The notes: generated by a model not told the origin, from the letters alone. A stretch of DNA of 64,000 nucleotides from Microlunatus panaciterrae (GCF_016907535.1 NZ_JAFBCF010000001.1:1798001-1862000); one strand, 5' to 3'. Shown: positions 50,675 through 59,720, numbered from the stretch's first letter. Made by a program: numbers and translations.

Positions 50675-51736
50675 ATGCCACGACTCGGCGGACCGACCCC
50701 GGTCACCTTGCATGATGTGGCGCGGGAAGCGGGCGTTTCGCTGGCGACCGCCTCACGCGCGATCAACGGCAGTGACCGCAAGGTCAAGGAGGAGTACCGC
50801 AGCCGGGTTCTGGCCGCCGCCGCCAAGCTGCACTACAAGCCGAACCGGGCGGCGCAGGCCGTCGCCCGCGGATCCACCCTGACCGTCGGACTGCTGGTGG
50901 GCGACATCTCCGACCCGTACTTCTCAACCATTGCCGCAGGCGTGGTCAACGGCGCCGAGCAGGCCGGCCTGATCGTGACCATGGCCGCCACCGAACGTGA
51001 CACCACCCGCGAGCTCGACCTGGTCCGGGCCATGACCGGTCAGCGACCGAAGGTGCTGATCATCGCCGGCAGCCGCTTCACCGACGATCCGCACCGGGAA
51101 GAGCTGGTGGCCGAGCTGACCGACTTCGAGGCGACCGGCGGGCGGGTGGTGATGATCAGCCAGGCCGAGATGCCGTTCGACACCGTGCTGCTGGACAACC
51201 GCGACGGCGCCCGGCGGCTGGCCGAGGAACTGGTCGCCCTGGGTTACCGGCGGTTCGCCATCCTGACCTCGCAGCCGACGCTGCTCACCTCCAGAGACCG
51301 GCTCGACGGATTCCTGGCGGGTCTGGCGGCCCACGGCCTCACGGTAGCGCCGGAACGGATCGTGGAGACCGAGTTCACCCGGGACGGCGGCTACACCGCG
51401 GCCAGTCGGTTGGCCGCCGAGGGCTTGGATGACGTCGAGCTGATCTTCGCCGTCAACGACGTGATGGCCGTCGGCGCACTGTCCGCCCTGCGTGAGTCCG
51501 GCCTGGTTCCCGGCACCGGGATCGCCGTGGCCGGCTACGACGACATCCCCACCGTCCGCGACGTCACTCCGGCGCTGAGCACCGTGCACATCCCGCTCTA
51601 CGACGTCGGGCTACGCGCGATCGAGCTGGCCACCAGCCCGCGGGACTCGGCGGAGCCGGTGCACAGCACTGTGCAGTCCACCGTCGTACTGCGCGGCAGC
51701 ACCCCGGTCAGAACGCTGGCCCCGCAGCCCGGCTAG
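50675..51736 (+). CDS. LacI-family transcriptional regulator
   Basis: A 353-residue repressor: VTLHDVAREAGVSLATASRA for the helix-turn-helix, YKPNRAAQAVARG for the hinge and a periplasmic-binding-type effector domain. AGGAGGTG at ideal distance selects ATG 50675 over ATG 50636. No sugar genes follow, so it may act elsewhere; its upstream operator resembles the one in front of the ABC exporter at 40593-40603. Confidence 0.88.
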   Translation: MPRLGGPTPVTLHDVAREAGVSLATASRAINGSDRKVKEEYRSRVLAAAAKLHYKPNRAAQAVARGSTLTVGLLVGDISDPYFSTIAAGVVNGAEQAGLIVTMAATERDTTRELDLVRAMTGQRPKVLIIAGSRFTDDPHREELVAELTDFEATGGRVVMISQAEMPFDTVLLDNRDGARRLAEELVALGYRRFAILTSQPTLLTSRDRLDGFLAGLAAHGLTVAPERIVETEFTRDGGYTAASRLAAEGLDDVELIFAVNDVMAVGALSALRESGLVPGTGIAVAGYDDIPTVRDVTPALSTVHIPLYDVGLRAIELATSPRDSAEPVHSTVQSTVVLRGSTPVRTLAPQPG

Positions 51737-51774
51737 CAGCTCCGTTTCCCTGCAAGGATTCCTGCTCCGTCGTC

Positions 51775-51805
51775 TTGAGTTCAAGTTCACTTGAAGTTGA
51801 ATACT
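51775..51805 (+). promoter_or_regulatory. SoxR/MerR-type promoter with 19-base spacer
   Basis: TTGAGT (51775-51780) and AATACT (51800-51805) are separated by 19 bases, the over-long spacing typical of MerR-family targets. The spacer begins with TCAAGTTCACTTGA (51781-51794), one base different from the core of the SoxR box (TCAAGTTAACTTGA). With flanking T and A it is a 16-bp palindrome (51780-51795). It should be activated by an oxidised SoxR-like protein. Confidence 0.7.
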
Positions 51806-51838
51806 TGCTCCCAGGTCGTCACGACAGGAGGAAGTCAG

Positions 51839-52570
51839 ATGCCCATTGCACTCATCACCGGTGGATCTGCCGGCCTGGGCCGGGCCCTGGCCGAGGCGCT
51901 CGGTCGTCAGGGCTGGACCCTGGTCCTGGACGGCCGTCGTCCGGACCGGCTCGAGGCCGTGGTCGCCCAGCTGACCCCCATCACCACCGTCGCAGAGGTC
52001 ACCGGCGACGTCAGCGACCCGCTGCACCGACGCCGGCTGGTAGAGGCGGTCAACGCCCTCGGCCCTCTCGATCTGCTGGTCAACAACGCCAGCGAGCTGG
52101 GCGGCAGCCCTCAACCGTCGCTGGCCGAGCTGGACGAGGCCACGCTCACCCGACTGCTCGCGGTCAACGTCGCAGCCCCGTTGGCCTTGATCCGCGCGCT
52201 GCTTCCCTCGCTGTCACCGACCGGTGCCGTCGTCAACATCTCCTCCGACGCTGCTGTCGAGCACTACCCAGGCTGGGGAGGTTACGGTGCCAGCAAGGCC
52301 GCCCTCGACCACCTGACTCTGACGCTGGCCGTCGAATCGCCGGAGCATCGCTTCTACGCCGTCGACCCGGGCGACATGAGGACCCAGATGCACCAGGACG
52401 CCTTCCCCGGTGAGGACATCAGCGACCGCCCGGACCCGGAGACTGTGGTACCGACCCTGCTCGGCCTGCTGGCTTCGGGGCGCGCCAGCGGCCGGTTCCG
52501 GCTGACCGAACTGGCCGAGCAGCTCGGCGCCAGCACGGCGGTGCCCGCGCTGACGGAGGCGGCGTCATGA
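51839..52570 (+). CDS. Short-chain dehydrogenase/reductase under a SoxR-type promoter
   Basis: A 243-residue SDR. The cofactor loop is ITGGSAGLGRALAEAL, the NNAS motif is in LLVNNASELGG, and the catalytic Tyr and Lys are in WGGYGASKAALD. ACAGGAGGAAGTCAG precedes ATG 51839. The substrate is unknown, but a promoter like those recognised by SoxR suggests reduction of quinones or other redox-active compounds. Its stop overlaps the QueA-like gene by ATGA. Confidence 0.87.
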   Translation: MPIALITGGSAGLGRALAEALGRQGWTLVLDGRRPDRLEAVVAQLTPITTVAEVTGDVSDPLHRRRLVEAVNALGPLDLLVNNASELGGSPQPSLAELDEATLTRLLAVNVAAPLALIRALLPSLSPTGAVVNISSDAAVEHYPGWGGYGASKAALDHLTLTLAVESPEHRFYAVDPGDMRTQMHQDAFPGEDISDRPDPETVVPTLLGLLASGRASGRFRLTELAEQLGASTAVPALTEAAS

Positions 52571-53631
52571 CTCTGCTCAGCACCACCCCGACCACCGTCT
52601 TCACCGCGCCAGACGACCGCACCGCCCCCGAGCCAGCGGAGCTCCGTGGGCTGGCCCGCGACGGCGTGCGCCTGCTGGTCGCCGGCCCCAGCCTCGTCGA
52701 CACGACCTTCACCCATCTGGGCGACCACCTCCGGCCCGGGGACGTGCTGGTGGTGAACACCTCCGCCACTGTGCCAGGACAGGTGGACGCCGACAGTTCC
52801 GTGCGGGGGCGGGTGGTCGTGCACATCGCCAACCGGCTGAACGACGGCACCCGCGTGGTCGAGCTGCGGACCCGGCCCAATGCCGCCTCGCCCATCCTCG
52901 ACGCCGTGGCCGGGGAGCGGCTGCGGCTGCCCGAGGGCGCCGAGGTCGAGCTGCTCGACCCGTACCCGGTCGCCTCGTCCTCCCCCACTGGCGCCGGCAA
53001 TCGGCTCTGGCGCGCCCGGGTGCAGGTGCCGGGCCGACTGGACGACTACCTCCAGCGGCGGGCCCGGCCGATCAGCTACGGCTACCTGAGCCGGACGTTT
53101 TCGTTGGCGTACTACCAGACGGTGTTCGCGCTGCATCCGGGCTCGGCCGAGATGCCCAGTGCCGGGCGCCCGTTCACCCCCGACCTGGTCACCAGGCTGG
53201 TCGCCCGCGGGATCCTGTTCGCACCGATCACCCTGCACACCGGTGTCTCGTCGCAGGAGTCGCACGAGGCCCCGCAGTCGGAGTGGTTCGAGGTGAGCGC
53301 GTCGACGGCACGGCTCGTCAACGGCGCCCGCGCCAACGGTGGGCGGGTGGTCGCGGTCGGGACCACCGCCACCCGGGCGTTGGAGTCGGCGACCGACGAC
53401 TCCGGTACGTTGCACGCATCGTGCGGCTGGACCGACCTGGTCATCTCCACCGAACGGCCCGTCCGGCTGGTCGACGGGCTGGTCACCGGCTGGCACAACC
53501 CGGACGCCTCGCACCTGCTGCTGGTCGAGTCCGTGGTCGGCGCCGAGCTGACCCAGGCCGCCTACGATGCCGCCGTACGGCAGGGGTACCTCTGGCACGA
53601 GTTCGGCGACTCGTGTCTGCTGCTGCCCTGA
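52567..53631 (+). CDS. QueA-family S-adenosylmethionine:tRNA ribosyltransferase-isomerase-like protein
   Basis: A 354-residue QueA-fold protein: LRPGDVLVVNTSATVPGQV, GYLSRTFSLAYYQTVFA, PSAGRPFTPDLVTRLVARG and ITLHTGVSS follow QueA in order. True QueA makes epoxyqueuosine, but no other queuosine gene (queC-F, tgt) is in the window, and here it is co-translated with an SDR behind a redox-type promoter. It may be a paralogue with another role. Confidence 0.83.
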   Translation: MTLLSTTPTTVFTAPDDRTAPEPAELRGLARDGVRLLVAGPSLVDTTFTHLGDHLRPGDVLVVNTSATVPGQVDADSSVRGRVVVHIANRLNDGTRVVELRTRPNAASPILDAVAGERLRLPEGAEVELLDPYPVASSSPTGAGNRLWRARVQVPGRLDDYLQRRARPISYGYLSRTFSLAYYQTVFALHPGSAEMPSAGRPFTPDLVTRLVARGILFAPITLHTGVSSQESHEAPQSEWFEVSASTARLVNGARANGGRVVAVGTTATRALESATDDSGTLHASCGWTDLVISTERPVRLVDGLVTGWHNPDASHLLLVESVVGAELTQAAYDAAVRQGYLWHEFGDSCLLLP

Positions 53632-53666
53632 GGTCGCCGGCCATGGGCTGGTCGGCGCGGGAGATT

Positions 53667-54794
53667 ATGCTTCGCTCTGTGACCGGTCCGCGCGAGTTCG
53701 AGGCCCCGCCGCGCACCGTGGTGGAGCGTCGGACCCGCCGACTGACCCTCCGCCGACCTGCAGTCAGCGACCTCGATCTCATCCATGAGCTGCACAGTGA
53801 CGAACGGACCCACCAGTACGCGCCTGGGCTGCGGCACACTTCCGGTGAGCAGAGCAGGGAGATGCTGGCGTCCTGGCTGGCCCACTGGGAGGAGTTCGGC
53901 TTCGGCTACTGGATCGCGGTGGAGCGTGGCTCGTCTCGGTCGGTCGGTTGTGTCGGAGTCAAGTTCGCGGAGGTGGCCGGTACGAAGGGCCTGGACGACC
54001 GTCCGGTGCTGAACCTGTACTACCGGTTGCTGCACCACTTTCAAGGTGCTGGCCTCGGCCGGGAAGGTGCCCGCGAGACGGTGGCCTTCGCCGCCGAGTG
54101 GCTCCCGGGGTGGGCCTGCACGGCGCTCATCCCGCCGGCGAACCAACCGTCCATCCGTACCGCCGAGGCCGCCGGCCTGATCGGGAACGGGACCGCTCGT
54201 CGGCTCGACGACCTTGAGCAGGGGGACGCCTCGTTGCTGTTCGAGGCACCCCGGTTCGCTCAGGTGACAGATCCGGGCGAGCGACGCGCAGCCCTGGTCG
54301 CCCTCTGGCAGCGGGTCAACGCCGCCGGCGGCGCCGTCGGTTTCATGGGCCCCAGCACCGAGGCGGAGGTGCGGGACCGGTTGGACCCGCATCTGGCGGC
54401 CGTCGCGCGCGGCGAGGCGCTGCTGGGCACGATCAGCCGACCCGACGACGGCACGCTGCTGGGATTCGGGTTCTGGCGGCTCAGCGACCAGCCGCAGAAG
54501 GCCCACGTCGCCTGGCTCGAGCGGCTGATGGTCGAGCCGCAGGCCAACGGCCACAACCTGGGCCGGATCCTGCTGGCCGGGCTGCATGCCCTGGGTCGTC
54601 ACAACGGGATCGAGATCGCCCGGCTCAACTACCGTGGCGGCACCAGCCTCGGTGAGTTCTACGCCCGCTGCGGCTACACCGAGGTGGGCCGGGTCCCGGG
54701 CGCACTGCGGTTCGGCACCGACCACCGCGACGACGTCGAGGTCGCCACCCGCCTCGACGGCCGCCCGCTGAGCCGTGTCGGTTTCCCTGGTTGA
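53667..54794 (+). CDS. Tandem GNAT-domain acetyltransferase
   Basis: A 375-residue protein with two acetyltransferase-like halves. The first (about 20-175) begins LTLRRPAVSDLDLIHELHSD and has GAGLGREGARETVAFA; the second (about 200-370) has LERLMVEPQANGHNLGRILL and SLGEFYARCGYTEVGRV. Only the second has a clear acetyl-CoA-type loop of stand-alone GNAT form. CGGGAGATT precedes ATG 53667; ATG 53643 and GTG 53679 are alternatives. Its final codons (GFPG) and stop fall inside the first copy of a palindromic repeat. Confidence 0.83.
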   Translation: MLRSVTGPREFEAPPRTVVERRTRRLTLRRPAVSDLDLIHELHSDERTHQYAPGLRHTSGEQSREMLASWLAHWEEFGFGYWIAVERGSSRSVGCVGVKFAEVAGTKGLDDRPVLNLYYRLLHHFQGAGLGREGARETVAFAAEWLPGWACTALIPPANQPSIRTAEAAGLIGNGTARRLDDLEQGDASLLFEAPRFAQVTDPGERRAALVALWQRVNAAGGAVGFMGPSTEAEVRDRLDPHLAAVARGEALLGTISRPDDGTLLGFGFWRLSDQPQKAHVAWLERLMVEPQANGHNLGRILLAGLHALGRHNGIEIARLNYRGGTSLGEFYARCGYTEVGRVPGALRFGTDHRDDVEVATRLDGRPLSRVGFPG

Positions 54795-54866
54795 CTTGGG
54801 AAACTCGTACGCAGCCAGGGAAATCTGCCTGGTCGAGTGACAGTTTCCCTAGTCGACTTGGGAAAC
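54781..54866. repeat. Two direct copies of a 24-bp palindrome
   Basis: GTTTCCC-10-GGGAAAC occurs at 54781-54804 and 54843-54866, 62 bases apart. The second copy is palindromic throughout apart from one mismatched pair, with AGTCGACT at its core. Between them CCAGGGAAAT and CCTGGTCGAGT echo pieces of the same element. The first copy contains the stop codon of the GNAT gene. Function unknown; a terminator or protein-binding site is possible. Confidence 0.75.
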
Positions 54867-54923
54867 GGACAGAGGGGCGGACGGATGGGCGCAGGCGCCG
54901 GCGAGGCGGGCTAACCTGAGGGG

Positions 54924-55196
54924 ATGATCCGGAGACGGGTGATCGTCCGCGGCCGCGTTCAGGGGGTGTTCTTCCGCGACTCCTGTCGCCGGGAGGCGCG
55001 CAAGGCCGGAGTGGCGGGCTGGGTTCGCAACCGGCCGGACGGCACAGTGGAGGCGGTCTTCGAGGGTGAGGCCGCCTCGGTCGAGTCGATGTGCCGCTGG
55101 TGCGAGTCCGGCCCGCCGTACGCCCACGTCAGCCGGGTGGACATCGTCGAGGAGAGCCCCACCAGCCAGGTGGACTTCACCATCCTCAGGTCCTGA
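54924..55196 (+). CDS. acyP: Acylphosphatase
   Basis: A 90-residue acylphosphatase that hydrolyses carboxyl-phosphate bonds. VRGRVQGVFFRDSCRREARK holds the phosphate-binding loop with its Arg, and GWVRNRPDGTVEAVFEG holds the catalytic Asn. The usual second motif is complete and the length is normal. It converges on lysS with a 9-base gap. Confidence 0.93.
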   Translation: MIRRRVIVRGRVQGVFFRDSCRREARKAGVAGWVRNRPDGTVEAVFEGEAASVESMCRWCESGPPYAHVSRVDIVEESPTSQVDFTILRS

Positions 55197-55205
55197 GCGG
55201 GCCCT

Positions 55206-56714
55206 TCAGCCGCCGGGCTTCAGCAGCGGGAACAGGATCGTCTCCCTGATCCCGACGCCGGTCAGCAGCATCACCAGCCGGTCGATGCCGAGACCGAGGC
55301 CGCCCATCGGGGGCGCACCGAACTCCAGCGCCGCCAGGAAGTCCTCGTCGAGCTGCATCGCCTCCACGTCGCCGGCCGCGGCCTTGAGCGACTGGGCCAC
55401 CAGCCGCTCCCGCTGGATCACCGGGTCGACCAGCTCGGAGAACCCGGTGCCCCGCTCCATCCCGCCGATGATCAGGTCCCAGGCCTCGATCAGGTTCGGG
55501 TCGCTGCGGTGTGGCCGGGCCAGCGGCTGCGCCGCCGGCGGGTAGTCACAGACGAAGGTCGGCTGGATCAGCTGCGGTTCGACCAGCTCCCCGAACAGCT
55601 CCACCACCAGCTTCTGGGCATCCCAGCCCGGGTCCACCTGGAGCTGGTGCCGGGCCGCCACCGCTCGCAGGGTCTCGACACTGGTCTCGGGGGTGACCTC
55701 CTCGCCGAGCTCGGCCGACAGTCCCGGATACACCGACAGCCAGGTCCACTCGCCGTCCAGGTTGACCTCACCCTTGGGTGTGTCCAGCTGCCGCGAACCG
55801 ACCGCGTCGGCGGCGTCGACGATGATCTGCTGGATCAACGCGGCGATGCTCCGCTGGTCTCCCCACGCCTCGTAGACCTCGAGCATGGTGAACTCGGCGC
55901 TGTGGGTCGAGTCGATCCCCTCGTTGCGGAAGATCCGTCCCATCTCGTACACCCGCTCGACGCCACCGACCGCTGCGCGCTTGAGGAAGAGCTCGAGCGC
56001 GATCCGCAGCGTCATGTGGGTGTCGAACGCGTTCAGGTGGGTGTTGAACGGTCGGGCCGTCGCACCGCCGTGGATCAGCTGCAGGATCGGCGTCTCGATC
56101 TCCACGAACCCGCCGCGGTGCAGCGTCTCGCGGATGCTGCGGGTGATCTTCGCCCGGGTACGCACCATGTCCCGGGCGGCCTCCCGTACGGCGAGGTCGG
56201 CGTAACGCTGGCGCACTCGCATCTCGGGCGACAGCTCCTTGTGCATGGTCGGCATCGGCCGCAGCGCCTTGGAGGCCATCTCCCAGCGGCTGGCCATCAC
56301 CGACAGCTCGCCCCGCCTGGACCAGATCACCCGGCCCTCGACGAAGACGAAGTCACCGAGGTCGACCTCCGCCTTCCAGGACGTCAGCGCCTCCTCGCCC
56401 ACCTCGGCCAGCGACAGCATCACCTGCAGCCGGACGCCGGAGTGCTCCTGGGTCAGTCCCTGCTGCAAGGTGGCGAAACACAGCTTGCCGGTATTGCGGA
56501 TGAAGACCACCCGGCCGGCGACACCGACCACGTCCTGGGTCTCCTCACCGGTCTGCAGATGTCCCCACTTGGCCCGGACCTCGTCCAGGTCATGGGTCCT
56601 GGGCACACTGACGGGGTACGGCTGCCGCCCGTCGGCCAGCAACCGGTCCCGCTTCTCCCGGCGGACCCGCATCTGCTCGGGGGCGTCGGGGTCCAGCTCG
56701 TCGTGTGCACTCAC
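55206..56714 (-). CDS. lysS: Lysyl-tRNA synthetase, class II
   Basis: A 502-residue class II lysyl-tRNA synthetase. The N-terminal OB-fold anticodon-binding domain covers about 50-165 (DVVGVAGRVVFIRNTGKLCF). Motif 1 is EIETPILQLIHGGATARPF, motif 2 is RIFRNEGIDSTHSAEFTMLE and motif 3 is GLGLGIDRLVMLL. The GTG start is at 56712-56714. No T-box or other leader structure is seen upstream. Confidence 0.93.
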   Translation of the reverse strand: MSAHDELDPDAPEQMRVRREKRDRLLADGRQPYPVSVPRTHDLDEVRAKWGHLQTGEETQDVVGVAGRVVFIRNTGKLCFATLQQGLTQEHSGVRLQVMLSLAEVGEEALTSWKAEVDLGDFVFVEGRVIWSRRGELSVMASRWEMASKALRPMPTMHKELSPEMRVRQRYADLAVREAARDMVRTRAKITRSIRETLHRGGFVEIETPILQLIHGGATARPFNTHLNAFDTHMTLRIALELFLKRAAVGGVERVYEMGRIFRNEGIDSTHSAEFTMLEVYEAWGDQRSIAALIQQIIVDAADAVGSRQLDTPKGEVNLDGEWTWLSVYPGLSAELGEEVTPETSVETLRAVAARHQLQVDPGWDAQKLVVELFGELVEPQLIQPTFVCDYPPAAQPLARPHRSDPNLIEAWDLIIGGMERGTGFSELVDPVIQRERLVAQSLKAAAGDVEAMQLDEDFLAALEFGAPPMGGLGLGIDRLVMLLTGVGIRETILFPLLKPGG

Positions 56715-56779
56715 CCGCCAAGCCTATCGAGCCCGCGCACCGCACCGCCCCCAGCCGGGCAGCCGTCAGCGGGGAGCCG

Positions 56780-57382
56780 TCAACTCAGCGCCGCCAGCAC
56801 GAACTCGGTCACCCGGTCGGCCGCCTCATCCGGGTCGTGCTGGCCCTGCCCGACCGGCACCCGCTCGGAGCCGACCAGGGCGGAGATCATCGGAGTGACC
56901 CCCACCGGGTCCAGGCCGGCGCGGAACTCACCGGAGTCGATGCCTTCCGAGACGATCTCGGCGATCAGGGTGTGCAGCGGCTTGAACCGGACCTGCATCG
57001 CCAGATGGGTCGCCGGTCCGAACTCGTGGCCCTCCAGCAGGCCCTTGCCCGGCCCGGACCCGGGCTCCACGACGAACTGGTGCATCTGGCGTCGGATCAG
57101 CGCCTCCATCCTGGTCCGGGCGTCGCTCAGGTCGGCCAGCTCCGAGCGCATCCGGTGCACGAACTGCTCCACCGACCGCTCGATGAAGGCCATCATCAGG
57201 GCCTCCTTGTCCGGCACGTAGTTGTAGATCGTGTTGCGTGCCATCCCGGCCCGCGCGGCGACGTCGGCCAGAGTGAGGTCGGGATAGCCGACCTCGGCCA
57301 TCGCGTCGGCGAACGCATCGAGCAGCCGGGTCCACATCAGCTCTCGATGTGCCGCCAGGGTGTCGGCTCGGATCCGTGGCAT
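56780..57382 (-). CDS. TetR-family regulator of the divergent efflux operon
   Basis: A 200-residue TetR repressor: YPDLTLADVAARAGMARNTI and YNYVPDKEALMMAFIERSVE form the DNA-binding and following helices; the ligand domain starts near residue 80. I use ATG 57380-57382. It is divergent from a three-component ABC transporter and an MFS pump, with palindromic sites in the 102-base gap, the classic layout of a drug-responsive local repressor. Confidence 0.88.
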   Translation of the reverse strand: MPRIRADTLAAHRELMWTRLLDAFADAMAEVGYPDLTLADVAARAGMARNTIYNYVPDKEALMMAFIERSVEQFVHRMRSELADLSDARTRMEALIRRQMHQFVVEPGSGPGKGLLEGHEFGPATHLAMQVRFKPLHTLIAEIVSEGIDSGEFRAGLDPVGVTPMISALVGSERVPVGQGQHDPDEAADRVTEFVLAALS

Positions 57383-57433
57383 AGGGCCAGTGAAGCACAC
57401 GGGTGGACGGTTCGCGACCAGGCGTCCCGATGA

Positions 57434-57477
57434 TTGCGACGCTTCGTCTTGAACGTTGCGACGTTGTGTCGTAAAGT
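57434..57477 (+). promoter_or_regulatory. Leaderless promoter of the efflux operon with two TetR-type sites
   Basis: TTGAAC (57449-57454) and TAAAGT (57472-57477) are exactly 17 bases apart and point to an RNA start at or next to the GTG at 57485. The spacer contains TTGCGAC-5-GTCGTAA (57456-57474), an inverted repeat with one mismatch. A second TTGCGACG lies 22 bases upstream at 57434-57441. A repressor bound to these would cover the whole promoter. Confidence 0.7.
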
Positions 57478-57484
57478 TTCGGAC

Positions 57485-58606
57485 GTGTATCTAGCCCTCC
57501 GCGAGATGCGCCGTGCCAGGGTCCGCTTCGGACTTCTGATCGTGGCCGTCAGCCTGCTCGTCGTCCTCATCCTGGCTCAGCAGGCCATCCAGAACAGCCT
57601 GATCACCTCGTTCATCGGAGCCATCCAACGGCAGTCCGCGCCCATCCTCGTCTTCAGCACCGATGCGCAGCGCTCCCCGCTGGGCAGCGTCATCTCCACC
57701 GAGCTGCAGCACAGCGTTGAGGCGGTGGAGGGCGTCGCCGACAGCGCCGCGATCGGCATCCGCTCTCTGAGCGTGGCGGTGGATGGCCAGCAGGAAACCA
57801 CCGCGACCTTGTTCGGCTACCAGAGCGCGACGCTGGGCGGTCCGGACCGGCTCTCCGCCGGGCGGCTGCCGCGGCGACCCACCGAGGCTGTCGGCAGCGA
57901 CCGAGACTTCGCGCTGGGTCAGCAGGTGGAGGTCGTTCCGGTCGGGGGGGCGGCGCCGGTGCGGCTGACGGTCGTCGGGCTCGCCGCCGACGCCCAGCTG
58001 CTGGTCACTCCGACCCTCTTCCTCCCCTACGCCGGGTACGAACAGGCCCTGCGTGCGGTCAACCCGGCCCTGACGGCTGTCGCCCCCACCCTGCTCGCCG
58101 TCCGGCCGGCGGCGTCGGTGAGTGACCCGGAGCTGGTGACGAAGATCAACGGCACCTCCGCCGACGTGGAGGCGCTGACCCGCGCCGGCGCCGCTGACGG
58201 TGCCCCCGGGGTGGCCCAGGTCCGACAGTCGTTCAAGATCATCTTCGCCCTGTACGCGATGGTGGTGCCATTGGTCACCGGTCTGTTCTTCCTGATCATC
58301 ACGCTGCAGAAGGCGAGCTCGCTCACCCTGCTCCGGGCGATCGGCTCCCGTTCGTCGGTGCTCGTCCGCTCGCTGCTGGTCCAGGTGCTGATCGTGGTCG
58401 GCGGCGGCGTGCTCCTCGGCGCCGCGCTCTACGCTCCGCTCACCCTGGTCAGCCTCGGCACCCTGTCGCTGCGCTTCGACTGGTCGGCCGTGGCCTTCTG
58501 GGCCGCGCTGCTGGTCGGGCTGGGGTTGCTGAGCGCTCTGGTCTCGGCCCGACGGGTGCTGGCGATCGACCCCATCGAGGCGACCACCGGGGCAGGACAG
58601 CGATGA
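57485..58606 (+). CDS. ABC transporter permease, FtsX/MacB-like (first)
   Basis: A 373-residue MacB-type permease: one N-terminal helix (FGLLIVAVSLLVVLILAQQA), an extracytoplasmic domain of about 190 residues, then three helices (LYAMVVPLVTGLFFLIITLQ, VQVLIVVGGGVLLGAALYAP and the last at about 340-360). The start is GTG 57485, which matches the predicted transcript start; an upstream in-frame start would run through the promoter. It overlaps the second permease by ATGA. It forms an exporter or membrane-extraction system with the next two genes. Confidence 0.88.
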   Translation: MYLALREMRRARVRFGLLIVAVSLLVVLILAQQAIQNSLITSFIGAIQRQSAPILVFSTDAQRSPLGSVISTELQHSVEAVEGVADSAAIGIRSLSVAVDGQQETTATLFGYQSATLGGPDRLSAGRLPRRPTEAVGSDRDFALGQQVEVVPVGGAAPVRLTVVGLAADAQLLVTPTLFLPYAGYEQALRAVNPALTAVAPTLLAVRPAASVSDPELVTKINGTSADVEALTRAGAADGAPGVAQVRQSFKIIFALYAMVVPLVTGLFFLIITLQKASSLTLLRAIGSRSSVLVRSLLVQVLIVVGGGVLLGAALYAPLTLVSLGTLSLRFDWSAVAFWAALLVGLGLLSALVSARRVLAIDPIEATTGAGQR

Positions 58607-59718
58607 GACTCGCCTGGCGGGAGCTCCGCCGACAGCCCAGCAGGTTCGCGATCGCCGCGGCCATCCTGTCCCTGATCGCGATCCTGTTGATGTTCCTCGG
58701 CGGTTTGCTGGACGGCCTGGTCGGCGACGCCACCGGCCCGTTGCAGGCGCAGCGTGCCGACCTCGTCGTCTACTCGGCGAAGTCTGAGGACACGCTCGGC
58801 CGGAGCCGGATCGGCAGCGCCACCCGGAGCCAGGTCGAGCGGTCCGCCGGACCCGCCGCGGTCGGCGGACTCGGCACGGTGTCGCTCGGTGCCCGGCTCG
58901 ACGGCCGGGGCCCCCGGGACCTGGTGTCGATCAGCCTTTACGGCTACGAGCTGGCGCCCCAGGGCCTGCCGGTGGTCCCGCCGGCCACCGGGGAGGTCAT
59001 CGCCGACGACTCGCTGAGGGCCGAGGGCATCCGGGCCGGTGACACCATCTGGCTCGGGCCGGACCGCACCCCGGTGACGGTCATCGGCTTCGACGGCACC
59101 GACACCAGCTATGGCTCCGGGACCGTCTGGGGATCCCTGCGGACCTGGCGCCAGGTGCTCGCCGCCAACCAGCCGGGGCTGCCGTTCGGCGCCGACGACA
59201 CCCAGGCGTTGGTCATCCGGCTCGACCCGACCCAGACCGGCGACCTGGCGGCGAGCATCGACGCCGCCACCGGCGGCGACACCCACACCCTCAGCATCGC
59301 CGCCGCCGCCGACGCCATTCCGGGGGTGCAGGCGCAGCGCAGCACCTTCAACCAGATCATCGGCGTCACCGTCGCCATCGCCATCGTCGTGGTCGCCCTG
59401 TTCTTCGCCCTGTTGACCGTTGAGCGCACCGGCAGGTACGGCGTGCTCAAGGCCATCGGCGCCGGCACCGGCACGTTGTTCGCCGGCGTCGCGCTGCAGG
59501 CGGTCCTGGTCACCGTGGTCGCCTCCATCATCGGCGTCGCCACCACGCTGATGTTCGGCGCCCTCATCCCACCCGGGTCCATCCCGTTCAGGATCCGCCC
59601 GACCCGGCTGGCCGGCAGCGTCGCGGTGTTGCTGGTGGCCGCCGTCGTCGGCTCCGCCTTCTCCCTGCGCAGAGTGCTGCGCATCGACCCCGCCGCCGCC
59701 ATTGGAGGAACGCAGTAG
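58603..59718 (+). CDS. ABC transporter permease, FtsX/MacB-like (second)
   Basis: A 371-residue partner permease with the same plan: helix 1 (FAIAAAILSLIAILLMFLGG), an outer domain, then three helices (IGVTVAIAIVVVALFFALLT, ALQAVLVTVVASIIGVATTL and VAVLLVAAVVGSAFSL). It starts with an ATGA overlap and is followed after 2 bases by the ATPase gene. Confidence 0.88.
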   Translation: MRLAWRELRRQPSRFAIAAAILSLIAILLMFLGGLLDGLVGDATGPLQAQRADLVVYSAKSEDTLGRSRIGSATRSQVERSAGPAAVGGLGTVSLGARLDGRGPRDLVSISLYGYELAPQGLPVVPPATGEVIADDSLRAEGIRAGDTIWLGPDRTPVTVIGFDGTDTSYGSGTVWGSLRTWRQVLAANQPGLPFGADDTQALVIRLDPTQTGDLAASIDAATGGDTHTLSIAAAADAIPGVQAQRSTFNQIIGVTVAIAIVVVALFFALLTVERTGRYGVLKAIGAGTGTLFAGVALQAVLVTVVASIIGVATTLMFGALIPPGSIPFRIRPTRLAGSVAVLLVAAVVGSAFSLRRVLRIDPAAAIGGTQ

Positions 59719-59720
59719 AA

